A model generated the notes under the pieces. It was not told the origin of the DNA, ran no database searches, and saw nothing but the letters and a program-made list of their open reading frames with translations. Below, piece after piece: positions 22,704 to 32,956 of a DNA stretch of 64,000 bases (position 1 is the first letter of the stretch; every line of letters begins with the position of its first letter). This stretch comes from Platanthera guangdongensis. Lineage: Eukaryota > Streptophyta > Magnoliopsida > Asparagales > Orchidaceae. The stretch is taken from the NCBI GenBank assembly GCA_039583875.1, contig CM077167.1, forward strand, positions 147,143,010 through 147,207,009. Direction: 5' to 3'. A program made the translations under genes and the position numbers.

Positions 22704-23901
22704 CAGTTTGTTTGGCTGTAGGTATTGAATTTCTGGAATTTGATTTGTCTTCTAGAAGGTCAATTTCTCTTGTTGATGAGCTAGAATTAGATGTTCATTG
22801 GTTTTCAATTGAAAACCATGGGTTTTTTCATGAACCTATAATACGGTCCCCTAAAACTTACCTCCCGCTACAGGTTTTTCAAGTTTTCATCGTGCCATTT
22901 TGCTTTTCATTGCTCTTGTGCCCTGACCCTGACCCTGCACCCGCTACCGTGCCCGATCCAGTTTCCACTCCCGTGCCCGACCCCACTCCTGCTCCTGTGC
23001 CTGACCAAACCCCGGCTCCCATACCTGACCCTGCTCCCGCTTTTGTGCCTTGCTTCTCCCGCTTTCGTGCCCGCTAGTCCTGCTATCCTGCCCTAAATTG
23101 CTGCTCACAGCCGATAGCTCCCTTTCTCCTCTATCCTATTCGTGGTTTTCCTGTTTGAAGACTTAGGCTCCGTTTGGGAGGACTTGTTTTCACCAGTCAA
23201 GCGGTTATGACCGCATGAACCGGACCGTAATTATGGTCCGGTTCATGCGGTCGTAACCGCTTGACCGGTGAAAATAAGTCCTCCCAAACGGAGCCTTAGT
23301 GCGTGGTCAAACCTTCAAACAAGGTAGAAGGACTTCAGGTCTTCAGAACAACATTCAGTACGCCTGCTTGGAGATTGATTGCGGTTAGATTCGCCGTGCT
23401 TTGAATGATTTTTTAATTGTGTTCTAACAGGTTATGGTGCTTGCAGCTATGGGAGTAATTAGATTTTGTGAATATATTATATCAGTAATTGAGAGTTGCA
23501 GTTCTAATGTTGCTTCTAGTTCGACTAAAGTGGTTGAAGTTTTAGATTGTTTTCTTCTATTTTATTTGATTAAAAAAGTTGCTTCTTTTATTTATTTTTC
23601 ATGTTTAATGGGATAATAATATTTTATGATTTCTGAATTTATAGTTGTTTTGTATGGTTAGTGTGAGAATTAGTATTTTTTTTGAATGTAAGATTAATAA
23701 AATATTTGAACAAGAAATATTAATCTGAAAATTCCGTAAATTCAATGTCAATGTGTTTTGTCTCATATCTAATTTTGTTCATTGAAATTCATGCTGCCGC
23801 CGAACATTAGAATTGATTTTTTGCACCAAGCTAATTACTGCAGACATTGGTTTTCTAATCAAATCTAATTTTAAAAAGTCAATACCTATGCGTCAAACGG
23901 T
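22704..23901. mobile_element. Probable 1.2-kb non-autonomous TIR element
   Basis: The left end (22704-22746) and the inverted right end (23858-23901) share GTTTG, TAGGTATTGA, TTT and AATT-GATTTG in the same order over about 40 bp. TTA borders both sides, though the left TTA is shared with Harbinger 1. It has no transposase. A stop-free stretch at 22915-23075 with P-D-P repeats comes from a CCTGACCC-type simple repeat. A 130-bp MITE is nested inside. The exact ends are uncertain. Confidence 0.45.
23166..23295. mobile_element. 130-bp palindromic Tourist-like MITE, copy 2
   Basis: Near-perfect fold-back from GGCTCCGTTTGGGAGGACTT to its complement, through TCAAGCGGTTATGACCGCATG, with TTA at 23163-23165 and 23296-23298. 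The arms match better than in copy 1, suggesting more recent amplification. Confidence 0.93.
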
Positions 23902-24436
23902 TTATTTTAGGATCTGTTTATTTCATCAGAATTGACATTCATTCCAATATCTGGTGTTCGGCAGCTATTTTTTGGGCAGGAAATGGAATTCAATTGAATT
24001 CCACAGAATTCATTTTAGTTTGTTTTCTTTCTTCCGCCAATTTAGACCTCGCGAGGTCGGACTTCGTGATTCTCACACAGCCTACTGCTTGACCACATCA
24101 TTCTTGCGATTCAAGCCCCCCTCCTGCTTGCCACTCCAACCCCCCTCCTGCTCCCGATTCCATCCTTTTTCCTGTGCTCGCAATTTTAGCGTTGACATGC
24201 AACTCCTTGGTCCCCTTATTCTCTTTTCCGGCCGACCGCATGCAAGTCAATTTTTTTGTTCATTTTTTTGATTTTTTCGTAATATAGAGCTTGCTTGTTG
24301 AGTTCTCGATGCCTTGCTCCTGCGATTTTGACCACGATTTCACCACTTTATATCGAATCAAGTTTCAACCAATCCCCTTTCTAATCCCAATCTTTGTTGG
24401 ATTCTTGGTGTTCTAATCCTAATCCCGATTTGTTTT
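23902..24436. other. Host intergenic DNA, no feature seen
   Basis: Contains pyrimidine-rich GC blocks (24050-24200) but no supported exon. It ends where element C begins. Confidence 0.55.
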
Positions 24437-26700
24437 TGTAACACCCCATATCCGTCGCATAGCATATAGCAGTAGGTCCGGCCGGGGCCCGACGCCATAT
24501 ACCACAGACAGACCGGGTGATTACTCAATGGAAACCATCCAACCAATCATAACGTCCTACACAGAGCATTCTAGCGAAAATAATTTAAGTTGCAATAAAG
24601 AACCCAGCACAAAGAGCACGAATGTCCACTAATACACCAAATAGGAATGTCGTACATACACGAGTACAAAGCTTAAGACCTTACAAAATGGTTTACTTCA
24701 ATATTACATGTTTTGCAAACCACGGCACGCAGGCCGGTCATACATGAGTAAAAGCAGTAAACACTCCAATTAGGCCTTCGAGGGCCGGTTTCGCAATTTG
24801 GGCTTTAGCCCGCTATTGATCACTTGGTGCAGCAGCACCTGCAAGCAACAAAACCACCGCACGGTGGCAAACAAAGAGCAACGGTCAGCAATGCTGACCA
24901 AATTATAACGATCCCGCCCCCAACTCGGGGCGGCGATGCTCCTTCCCTGCATTTTATTAGTAAAACAGACATTATAGTAATGTCACAACATCACAGACGT
25001 AGGCTCGCACGACCACACACCCCGTGCACTCAGGGCACATTATCAGTGAACCGGCCAATGTCACGTCAATTTAAGCCATAGACATTCCGGACTCACCACC
25101 GCCACTTTGACGACCAAACATATGAGCTTTTGTCTTCTTGGCATTGGTCACGTCAATTTAAGCCATAGACCGTTGAAGACCCTCATCTATGTCAACGGCT
25201 CTAACCGAACGACATAGAACTGATACAGTTTCATCTAACCCGTGCTCACATCGCAACGACAGTTTAAGCCATATGCGCGGGTCAAACTTCTCCCGAGTCC
25301 CGATTCCATCATACTTCACATAACCCGGTTATGTTCATGTTGGCTCCCAGGCCACCAAGTTGGCAAGATCACGCATCCGCCTAGTTTTCCGGGTGCACCT
25401 TAGGGTTAATCCCCAAGGCTCCCTGTTGCAATATACCACGTAGAAAACCCGAAAAATAACTAATCGCACGGAGTCTTCTCCGGCATTTATGCAATGCAAC
25501 ATCACCGATCCAGACCAGCATGTCCGGATAGGCTTCACACATCATGCCTATGTTCTTTCTCGTTTACGGACTCTACACAACGGGGACTTTACATATCTAC
25601 CCGAAGGAACGCCTCCAACTCACCGCAAACTCGCGAGAGCGGGCTTCTTATGCAAAGAAGGAGAGCTTCACATGCTCAAGAAGAGAATCGTTACCCTAGC
25701 GTTCCTCTTTGGCGCCATTGAAATGTAAGCGAATGAAAAGCATCGCACTCTCTTTGCCTCCGTAGATCCGAAGTCGGCTCGCGATTTGGAGCTTCGAAGC
25801 TCCTCCAATGGCCGGATCTAGCTTCTTCTTCTTCCTCCTTTGCTCTCCCCTCTCTCTTGACTTAGAAAAAGAACCACTCAAAAGAAATGAGGGTTTCAAA
25901 GGTCCAATCTCGGGTATATCCCATCAGGAACAACCCCCAGCCGTTGGATCCCAAATTAAAGAAACGAACGGCCTTGATTCGGGCCTGAAATATAAAAACT
26001 GGGCCAAACACAGCCTGGCACATGCCCGTGTACAGGGCCGTTTCCCCCATTCGCCGTCAAAATCGACGCGCCTGAAACAACACACGGGCATCCAACACGC
26101 CCGTGTTCGACCTGACATGCTCGTGTTCCAATTGACACGGCCGTGTGGTCGGCCGTGTGCCCCCATCGACACAGCCCCGAAAACAACTTGAGAGTCACAA
26201 GGGTATTGGACACGCCCGTGTCCTAGCCCGTGTCTACTCGAACACGCCTGGGCTCCAGGCCGTGTTCACGGTCTCGACACTTCGTCGAGCGAAGTTCGTC
26301 GACCACATGACACGGCCATGGACACGCACGTGTCCTAGGCCGTGTGCCTTCTCTCGACACATCGTCGAGCGAAATTCGTTGACTCGCTGACACGGCCTTG
26401 GACACGCCCGTGTCCTAGGCCGTGTGCCTTGTCTTGACACTTCGTCGAGCGAAATTCGTCGACTCCCCGGGCCGATCGTCGATACGGGCTCGACACGCCT
26501 TGAGACACGCCCGTGTCTCAGGCCGTGTTCTCTGCTCGACGATCGTCGACTCCAAAATCGTCGACCTCTCGACCAGATCGTCGACTCCAACCTGACACGC
26601 CCTGGGACACGCCCGTGTCCCAGGCCGTGTGCCTCCTGCCAGATTCCAAATCTGGCCCAAAAACGTCCCCCGTCACTCTTTTGAGTTTCGGGGCGTTACA
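24437..26700 (-). repeat. 3' LTR of element C
   Basis: 2264 bp, TGTAACACCCC...GGGGCGTTACA on the plus strand, directly followed by the polypurine tract. The partner LTR is outside the window, so the left boundary rests on the TG terminus and its TGTAACACC consensus. Confidence 0.85.
26020..26638. repeat. Palindrome array with GGACACGCCCGTGTCC core
   Basis: Repeated hairpin units such as GACACGGCC-TTGGACACGCCC-GTGTCCTAGGCCGTGT, partly with an 80-bp period (26309, 26389, then wider at 26492 and 26594). They alternate with TCGTCGAGCGAAATTCGTCGA words. They lie at the upstream end of the LTR in its sense orientation, as in element D, with which they share the core and the CGTCGAG spacer. Confidence 0.9.
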
Positions 26701-26718
26701 ACTCTCCCCCTCTTAAAA
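26701..26718 (-). promoter_or_regulatory. Polypurine tract of element C
   Basis: Minus-strand TTTTAAGAGGGGGAGAGT directly upstream of the 3' LTR. Confidence 0.85.
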
Positions 26719-26763
26719 GAATTTCGTCCACGAAATTATATAAAGGAAAGACGTGTACCAAAA

Positions 26764-29700
26764 TTAAATTGTACCTGAGCGGAACAACTCTGGATACTCG
26801 TCAAGCATAGTCTGCTCTCGTTCCCAAGAGAGCTCATCTCGACCGCAATTGTCCCATCGGACCTTGACCATCATGATCTCTTTATTGCGTAGCCGCTTGA
26901 CCTCCGAGTCCTCAATCCGCACGGGCTTGACTCTTGTCGTCAACTCACTATCCACCGGCACTTGATCAACCGCGATCACTTGCGAAGGCTCTTGCACCGC
27001 CTTCCGCAGCACCGAAATATGGAATACATCATGCAAACCACTTAGCTCCACTGAGAGCTTCAACCGATAGGCTGCTTCACCAACCCGCTCCAAAACCTCA
27101 AACAGCCCAAGGTACCTCGGGCTTAGCTTTTTCGATCGCCGCACCCGCGAGACACCCTTGAACGGCTTGATATTTAAGTACACATAGTCGCCCACAGCGA
27201 ACTCCACGTTCCTGTGCTTGACATTATAGTACTTCGCTTGCCGGTCCTGAGCGATAAGCAACCTATCACGAATGGTACGCACCAACGAAGTAGCATCCTC
27301 CACTTCTAATAGCTTATACAACTTTGACTCACCCGTTTCTAGTCTAGACAACTGCGTGCGAGATTTTCTACCATATAGGGCCTCAAAGGACGCTATTTGA
27401 ATACTCGCTTGGTAGCTATTGTTGTACGCGAACTCCACCAAATAAAGATGGTCTTCCCATTGCTTTCCAAAATCCAAGACACACATGCGAAGCATGTCTT
27501 CCATAGTTCTATTGACCCTCTTGGTCTGCCCATCTGTTTGCGGATGGAAGGCTGTGCTGAATTTTAGATTTGTTCCCAACATTTGCTGCACAAACCTCCA
27601 ATCATTGGACGTGAACCGCCCATCTCGGTCACTCAGGATGCTGCGGGGCACACCGTGAAGCCGCACTATATTATCCACATATAGTTTTGCCAACTTCTCC
27701 ACCGGATCATCCTTCCTATGCGGAATGAAATGCGACACCTTCGTTAGCCGATCTACGATCACCCAGATGGCGTCGTTCCCCTTTTGCGACCTTGGCAAAC
27801 CGTGCACAAAGTCCATAGAGATGTCGTTGAATTTCCACTCCGGAATAGGCAAGGACTTCAGAAATCCTCCCGGCTTTTGGCACTCCGCCTTCACCAAGGC
27901 GCAAGTTTGGCACTTCGCTACGTAGAGTGTCACATCCTTCTTCAAACCCGGCCACCAAAATAGTTTCTTTACATCGCGGTACATCTTCGTGCTCCCCGGG
28001 TGAATTGAGTACTTGGTATGGTGTGCCTCGTACAACAATTCCACCCGCAAATTGCCCAAACTTGGGACGCACAGACGACCGTCTTTCCAAAGCAATCCGT
28101 CCTCCACAACGAATTGGGAATTTGACCCATCCAGAGCCTCTACCATGAACTGTTTCATATGGACATCCATATCCAAAGCTTGTCGAATCCGATCAGCCAG
28201 GTCATATTGGACTTCAGTCCAATTCAGTACTGCTTCAGCACTTGATTGCTTATCCACACAAATAATCTCCAACGCCTCCAACTCCCGCACCAACCCCTCA
28301 TCATGCACCGATAGCCAATTGGCTTGAGCTGGGGCTCGGCGACTCAACGCGTCCGCAACCGCATTGCCCTTACCAGACACGTAGTGGATCTTGAATGTAT
28401 AGTCCCCCAAGAACTCCATCCATCTGCGCTGCCGCATATTCAGATCTTTCTGATCGATCAGATACTTCAGGCTCTTATGATCGGTGTAGATATCGATCTT
28501 CACACCGTACAAATAATGCCTCCACAGCTTCAAGGCAAAAATCACGGCCGCTAACTCCAATTCATGGACCGGATAATTCCTCTCGTGCACTTTTAGCTGT
28601 CTCGAGCCATAAGCTATTACACCTCCGTGTTGTAGTAGCACGCAACCCAAACCGCTGCCCGAAGCATCGCTATAAATCTCATAGCCTTCGGTCCTACTCG
28701 ACGAACTCAGCACAGGCGCCGTGGTCAACCGACACTTCAACTCCTCAAAAGCTCATGCGCACTCCGGTTTCCAAACGAACTTCTGCTCCTTCCTCGTCAA
28801 AGTAGTGAGAGGTAACGCTATCCGCGAGAAGTTCTCTACGAAGCGCCTATAATAGCCGGCAAGCCCCAGAAAGCTCCGGACTTCCGCTACCGTAGAAAGC
28901 TCAGGCCACTCCCGTATCGCAACAATCTTCGCCGGATCCACTGCAATACCCTCTCCACTCACTATATGACCAAGGAACGCCACTGAGGATAACCAAAACT
29001 CGCACTTCGAGAACTTGGCATACAACTGATTCCTCCTTAGCGTCTCCAAAACCAAATGAAGATGCTTCAAGTGATCTTCCTCACTCTGCGAGTACACCAA
29101 AATATCGTCGATGAAGACGATCACAAAATGGTCCAAGTACTTCCTGAAGGTCCTGTTCATCAAATCCATGAACACTGATGGCGTATTAGTCAGCCCAAAC
29201 GGCATGACCGTAAACTCATAATGCCCGTATCTCATACTGAACGCTGTCTTCGGGATATCACTCTCCCTTATTCGCAGCTAATAGTACCCAGACTTGAGAT
29301 CCAACTTTGAGTACACCGTCGACCCGACCAACTGATCAAAGAGATCATCAATCCGAGGGATCAGGTACTTGTTCTTTTCCGTCAAATTGTTGAGCTCCCG
29401 ATAATCAATACATATCCTCAAGCTTTCGTCCTTCTTCTTAACAAAGAGGACCGGCGCGCTCCAAGACGAAGAACTTGGGCGCACATACCCTTGCTCCAAC
29501 AACTCTTGCAGTTGCACCTTCAGCTCCGCCATTTCCTTAGGCGCTAGCCGATATGGAGAGCGTGACACGGGCTTTGCACCTGGTACGAGCTCTATCGCAA
29601 AATCTATCTCCCGTTGAGGAGGGGCTCCAGGAAGATCTCTAGGGAAAACATCAGGGTATTCCGATACCACTGAAATACTATCCAACGCGGGCTTCAGCTT

Positions 29701-30143
29701 TGCAACCTCCACTAGTGTAAAGAACAGTTCTGCACCGGCACGAACCGCCTTCACCACCTGAAGAGCAGACATCAACGTCTTGCTCGACCCCTTCAAGCCC
29801 GTAAAAGTCGTCTCACGACTTGCTCCCAACTTGACTTCCTTGCGACCGCAATCAATATAGGCTTGCTGCTCCGAGAGCCAGTCCATGCCAAATATATCGT
29901 CGAACTCCACCAACGGTAGTCACGACGCTTGCAGATCGAACTCCTGATTCCCAGTACGGATCTTAACACCACAGATCCTATCCGCGCGCATCGAAAACTC
30001 ATTGGGCAACAACACATCCAACTTATCCTTCGCCATCGAAGAAGGGACTCCGATGCGTGATATAAATCCTTCGGACAAGAAGGAGTGTGAAGCTCCCATA
30101 TTGAAGAGTGCTATTGCCGGGTTTTCACAAATCAAAACAAATC
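26764..30143 (-). pseudogene. Element C pol: protease, RT, RNase H, integrase, chromodomain
   Basis: Starts at the intron acceptor. The protease has NMGASHSF in place of the usual D-[ST]-G-A, so its catalytic Asp is Asn. Then come IFGMDWL, RT ([28 protein letters not shown]), RNase H (YSDASGSGLG, ADALSRR), the integrase zinc finger (CQTCALVKA) and core (DFVHGLPRS, ILSDRDGRF, QTKRVNRTMEDM, where the Glu next to the Thr is Lys), and a C-terminal chromodomain-like end. One frame is kept throughout but has three stops: TGA near 29920, TAG at 29278-29280 and TGA at 28753-28755. All fit C-to-T changes. Confidence 0.93.
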
Positions 30144-30219
30144 CTAAACAAGCAGTGGTAAGGTAACACGTGCATAACAAGTATTTAAAGGAATTAACTT
30201 GCTATAAATTAAACCGTAC
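30144..30219 (-). other. Predicted gag-protease intron of element C (76 bp)
   Basis: Donor ACAG|GTACGG, acceptor TTGTTTAG|GA, phase 1 in a Gly codon after V-V-T. Unspliced reading ends at a TAA two codons after that glycine. Same position and phase as the predicted introns in elements A and B. Confidence 0.75.
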
Positions 30220-30481
30220 CTGTCACCACATCTGCCTGTTTGATGGCCTCCTGTTGGCCAAGATTGTACACCCTTGGTTGGGTCGGAGCATAGTGGGACG
30301 CAGTCGACTCCACCGTCTTGCCCTTCTCTTCGTAAGTCGCTCCCGACTTCCTTTCGTACTTGGGACGTACGCTCCAATAATCGCGGGCAAAGTGCCCCGA
30401 CTTTCCACAAGTTAAACATGCGCCCGGGGTCTGACTCGTAGTCGCCCCAGAAGCACCAGAAGGAGCTGGACCCGAAGTCCT
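30220..30481 (-). pseudogene. 3' end of element C gag, cut by SIRE insertion
   Basis: Open for about 87 codons up to the SIRE element. It contains one zinc knuckle CLTCGKSGHFARDY, whose last Cys is Tyr, a G-to-A type change. It then runs through a linker to V-V-T-G at the intron donor. The N-terminal gag is displaced beyond the window. Confidence 0.85.
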
Positions 30482-30760
30482 TGAAAGATATGGTACCTAA
30501 ACACCTAGAGGGGGGGGGGGGGTGAATAGGTGACCTAATCCTTTTTAACTTTGTTGGCAGCAATCAGTTATATCACAGATTTCTAACTAGCTTTTACACA
30601 GCAATACAACACATACACAACAAATCCACAACCACAGCACAGCAGACACAATGATTTATAATGGTTCCTCAATCTCTGGGTACATCCACTTTCCCCCTTC
30701 GCCTATCTAGCAGTGTACTAGATTCGGCCAAACTTCTCCACTGTCTCAGAACCCAAATAG

Positions 30761-30925
30761 GTTCCTACACCTCAGGCCCAAAGCCTTACACCTCAGCTTT
30801 CTCCAAAGCCTACACTCAGCCACAAAGTCCTACACTCAGCCACCCAGGCCTACACTCAGCCAATCAAGGCCTACACTCAGAGTTCTTCAACTCCTACACT
30901 CAGGCTATCAAGCCCTACCCACAGC
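30761..30925. repeat. CCTACACTCAGCCA short tandem repeats in SIRE LTR
   Basis: Roughly eight imperfect ~18-bp units containing CCTACACTCAG or CTTACACCTCAG. The equivalent array in the other LTR is at about 62606-62765. Confidence 0.85.
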
Positions 30926-31518
30926 CTTTATAAATTTAGGCTTACAATGCACTCAGATCCAAAGATCCTACAAGTTAAAATAGTATTACAACAAATAACT
31001 CAACAACTCAGAAAATAAGAGAGGAGTTGAGAGTTTCTTGCTGAGTTCTTGGAAGAACTCAGATAGATCCAAACTGACTTAGCTTCCTTCAAAGCTTCTT
31101 GAGTAGAACTGAATAAGTCTGAATCCTCTGCAGTTGTTCCTTGACCTCTGCTTCTTAAGATCCAGATGCTTCTGAATCCTTCTTCTCAGCCTAGTTCCAA
31201 AGACTGAATTCTTGATTGGAGCTCTCTCTCTCCAACTTCTTAGATCTGCCGTTGGACAGCAAGATCTTCTTGTGTTTATTCTCTGTGTACCACTTTACAG
31301 ATTACTTGAATAATCTGAACAATTACTTTGATTATTCTCACTTCTACTACCACACCGTTTCTGTAAACTGTGGGTGCCTATTTATAGGCTTTCTTCATAG
31401 TAACCGGCTGGTCCGGTTCATAACTGACTTCTGACATCTCTGACAGTTGCTGTAGACCGGCTGGATGGGCAGCTGTCATGTCAACCAGTCACTTCTTGAA
31501 AATCTCTATCTGTCTGAT

Positions 31519-32523
31519 AGTGTCGAGACTTTCTGTCTCTAAGTGTCGACACTTATAGTCCAAGTGTCGACACATGCTGTGTAAGTGTCGACACAAGTCT
31601 TCAAGGTGTCGACACAACTCCTTGTATGTCTCGACACAGATTCTTATTCAGGTGTCGACACTTGGAATTGAGTGTCGACACAAGTACTTGATCTTCTGTA
31701 ACTTGTTAAATTCTTCTAAGTGTCGACACATCTCCTTTGTGTCGACACATCTTCATGTGTTGAAACTGTCAAGTGTCGACACTGCTTCTTGGTGTCGACA
31801 CAAGTCTTCAATATAGATTCTTCAGCTGAGTGTCGACACATTCCCTTAGTGTCGACACTTGTACTTAGAATATTTTTTTTTTGTAGATATTTCTGTTCTT
31901 TGCTAAGTGTCGACACAGCTCCTTGTGTCGACACTTTCTTCAAGTGTAGAGTCTTCAACTGAGTGTCGACACATTGTGCTGGGTGTCGACACTTTCTTCA
32001 AGTGTTGACTCTTCTGGTTGTGTGTCGACACATTGTGCTGAGTGTCGACACATTCTTCAAGTGTTGACTCTTTTGGTTGTGTGTCGACACATTGTGCTGA
32101 GTGTCGACACATTCTTCAAGTGTTGACTCTTTTGGTTGTGTGTCGACACATTGTGCTGAGTGTCGACACATACTTAATATGTTGACTCTTCTGGTTAAGT
32201 GTCGACACATTGTGTTGAGTGTCGACACTTGTACTTAGACTCTGCAGACTTTTGCTGAGTGTCGACACAGCTCCAAGTGTCGACACTTTCTGGTGTAGAC
32301 TCAGCTCCTCTAGGTGTCGACACTTCTGCTAAGTGTCGACACTGCTTCTCTGCATTCTTCTTCACTGAGTGTCGACACATCTTCTTGTGTCGACACTTTA
32401 TGTCTGGTGTCGACTCTGCATCCCAGGTGTCGACACAATGACTCCAAGTGTCGACACTGCTTGTTTGGGTGTCGACACAAGCTTTCTCAAGTGTCGACAC
32501 TGTCCCTCTGGGTGTCGACACAT
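31519..32523. repeat. GTGTCGACAC palindrome array in SIRE LTR
   Basis: About forty copies by eye of the 10-bp palindrome GTGTCGACAC or one-base variants, spaced about 20-35 bp, with CTTCAAGTG and TTGTGCTGAG words between. Part of it (31963-32180) is a higher-order tandem repeat. It lies at the upstream (U3) end of the LTR in its sense orientation. Confidence 0.95.
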
Positions 32524-32666
32524 GGACTTAGAAAGTTTTAGCTTCAGTCCAGTGAATACCTAACCTGCACAAGTAACTCAAACATACATCAAATACATTA
32601 TGATGTATATCATTGAGTTGGGTGAGGCTTCTTCAAATCAGGTACATTTGACCAATGTACCCAACA

Positions 32667-32680
32667 ATCTCCCCCTATTT
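32667..32680 (-). promoter_or_regulatory. Polypurine tract of SIRE element
   Basis: Minus-strand AAATAGGGGGAGAT directly abutting the 3' LTR. A 276-bp untranslated stretch separates it from the third ORF. Confidence 0.85.
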
Positions 32681-32956
32681 GGAGAAGTCATAACCCTTAG
32701 TCAATGATATACACCACTCATAATTAAAAATTATAAAATGATGTAAAGCAGGATTATGTCAACAGGGTAAACATGAATAAGTAAAACTTCACACATATAC
32801 ACATTTGTAGAACAAATAAGAAACAGACACATTTCAGAACAATCATACTATATTTATCATATATTGTTCCAATATTGTTCCTTATACATTTTCAATGGTG
32901 TACATCAATGTTTTTCACTTAAAAGATTACAATAAGCATCAAGTTTAATTCCTAAT

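Larger units (their letters stand above)
24437..30481 (-). mobile_element. Ty3/gypsy Tekay-type retrotransposon C (truncated by SIRE)
   Basis: Minus-strand element. The 3' LTR (24437-26700), polypurine tract, complete pol region, predicted gag-pro intron and the 3' end of gag are present. The rest of gag and the 5' LTR lie beyond 64000, displaced by the copia element that begins at 30482. Pol has three in-frame stops, so it is dead. It is the oldest layer of the nest on the right-hand side. Confidence 0.92.
30482..32666 (-). repeat. 3' LTR of the SIRE element
   Basis: 2185 bp, TGAAAGATATGG...CCCAACA on the plus strand. It closely matches 62327-64000. A poly-G run is 13 long here (from about 30509) but 7 in the other LTR. 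About half of the LTR is a GTGTCGACAC palindrome array. Confidence 0.95.

Noticed and set aside
22634..23077. 147-aa ORF with PDPTPAPVPD repeats
   Set aside because: Straddles the end of Harbinger 1 and a CCTGACCC simple repeat; not a plausible host gene.
31519..32523. Regularly spaced GTGTCGACAC considered as a CRISPR-like array
   Set aside because: Repeats are only 10 bp, spacing is irregular, the genome is a plant and the array is part of an LTR present twice.
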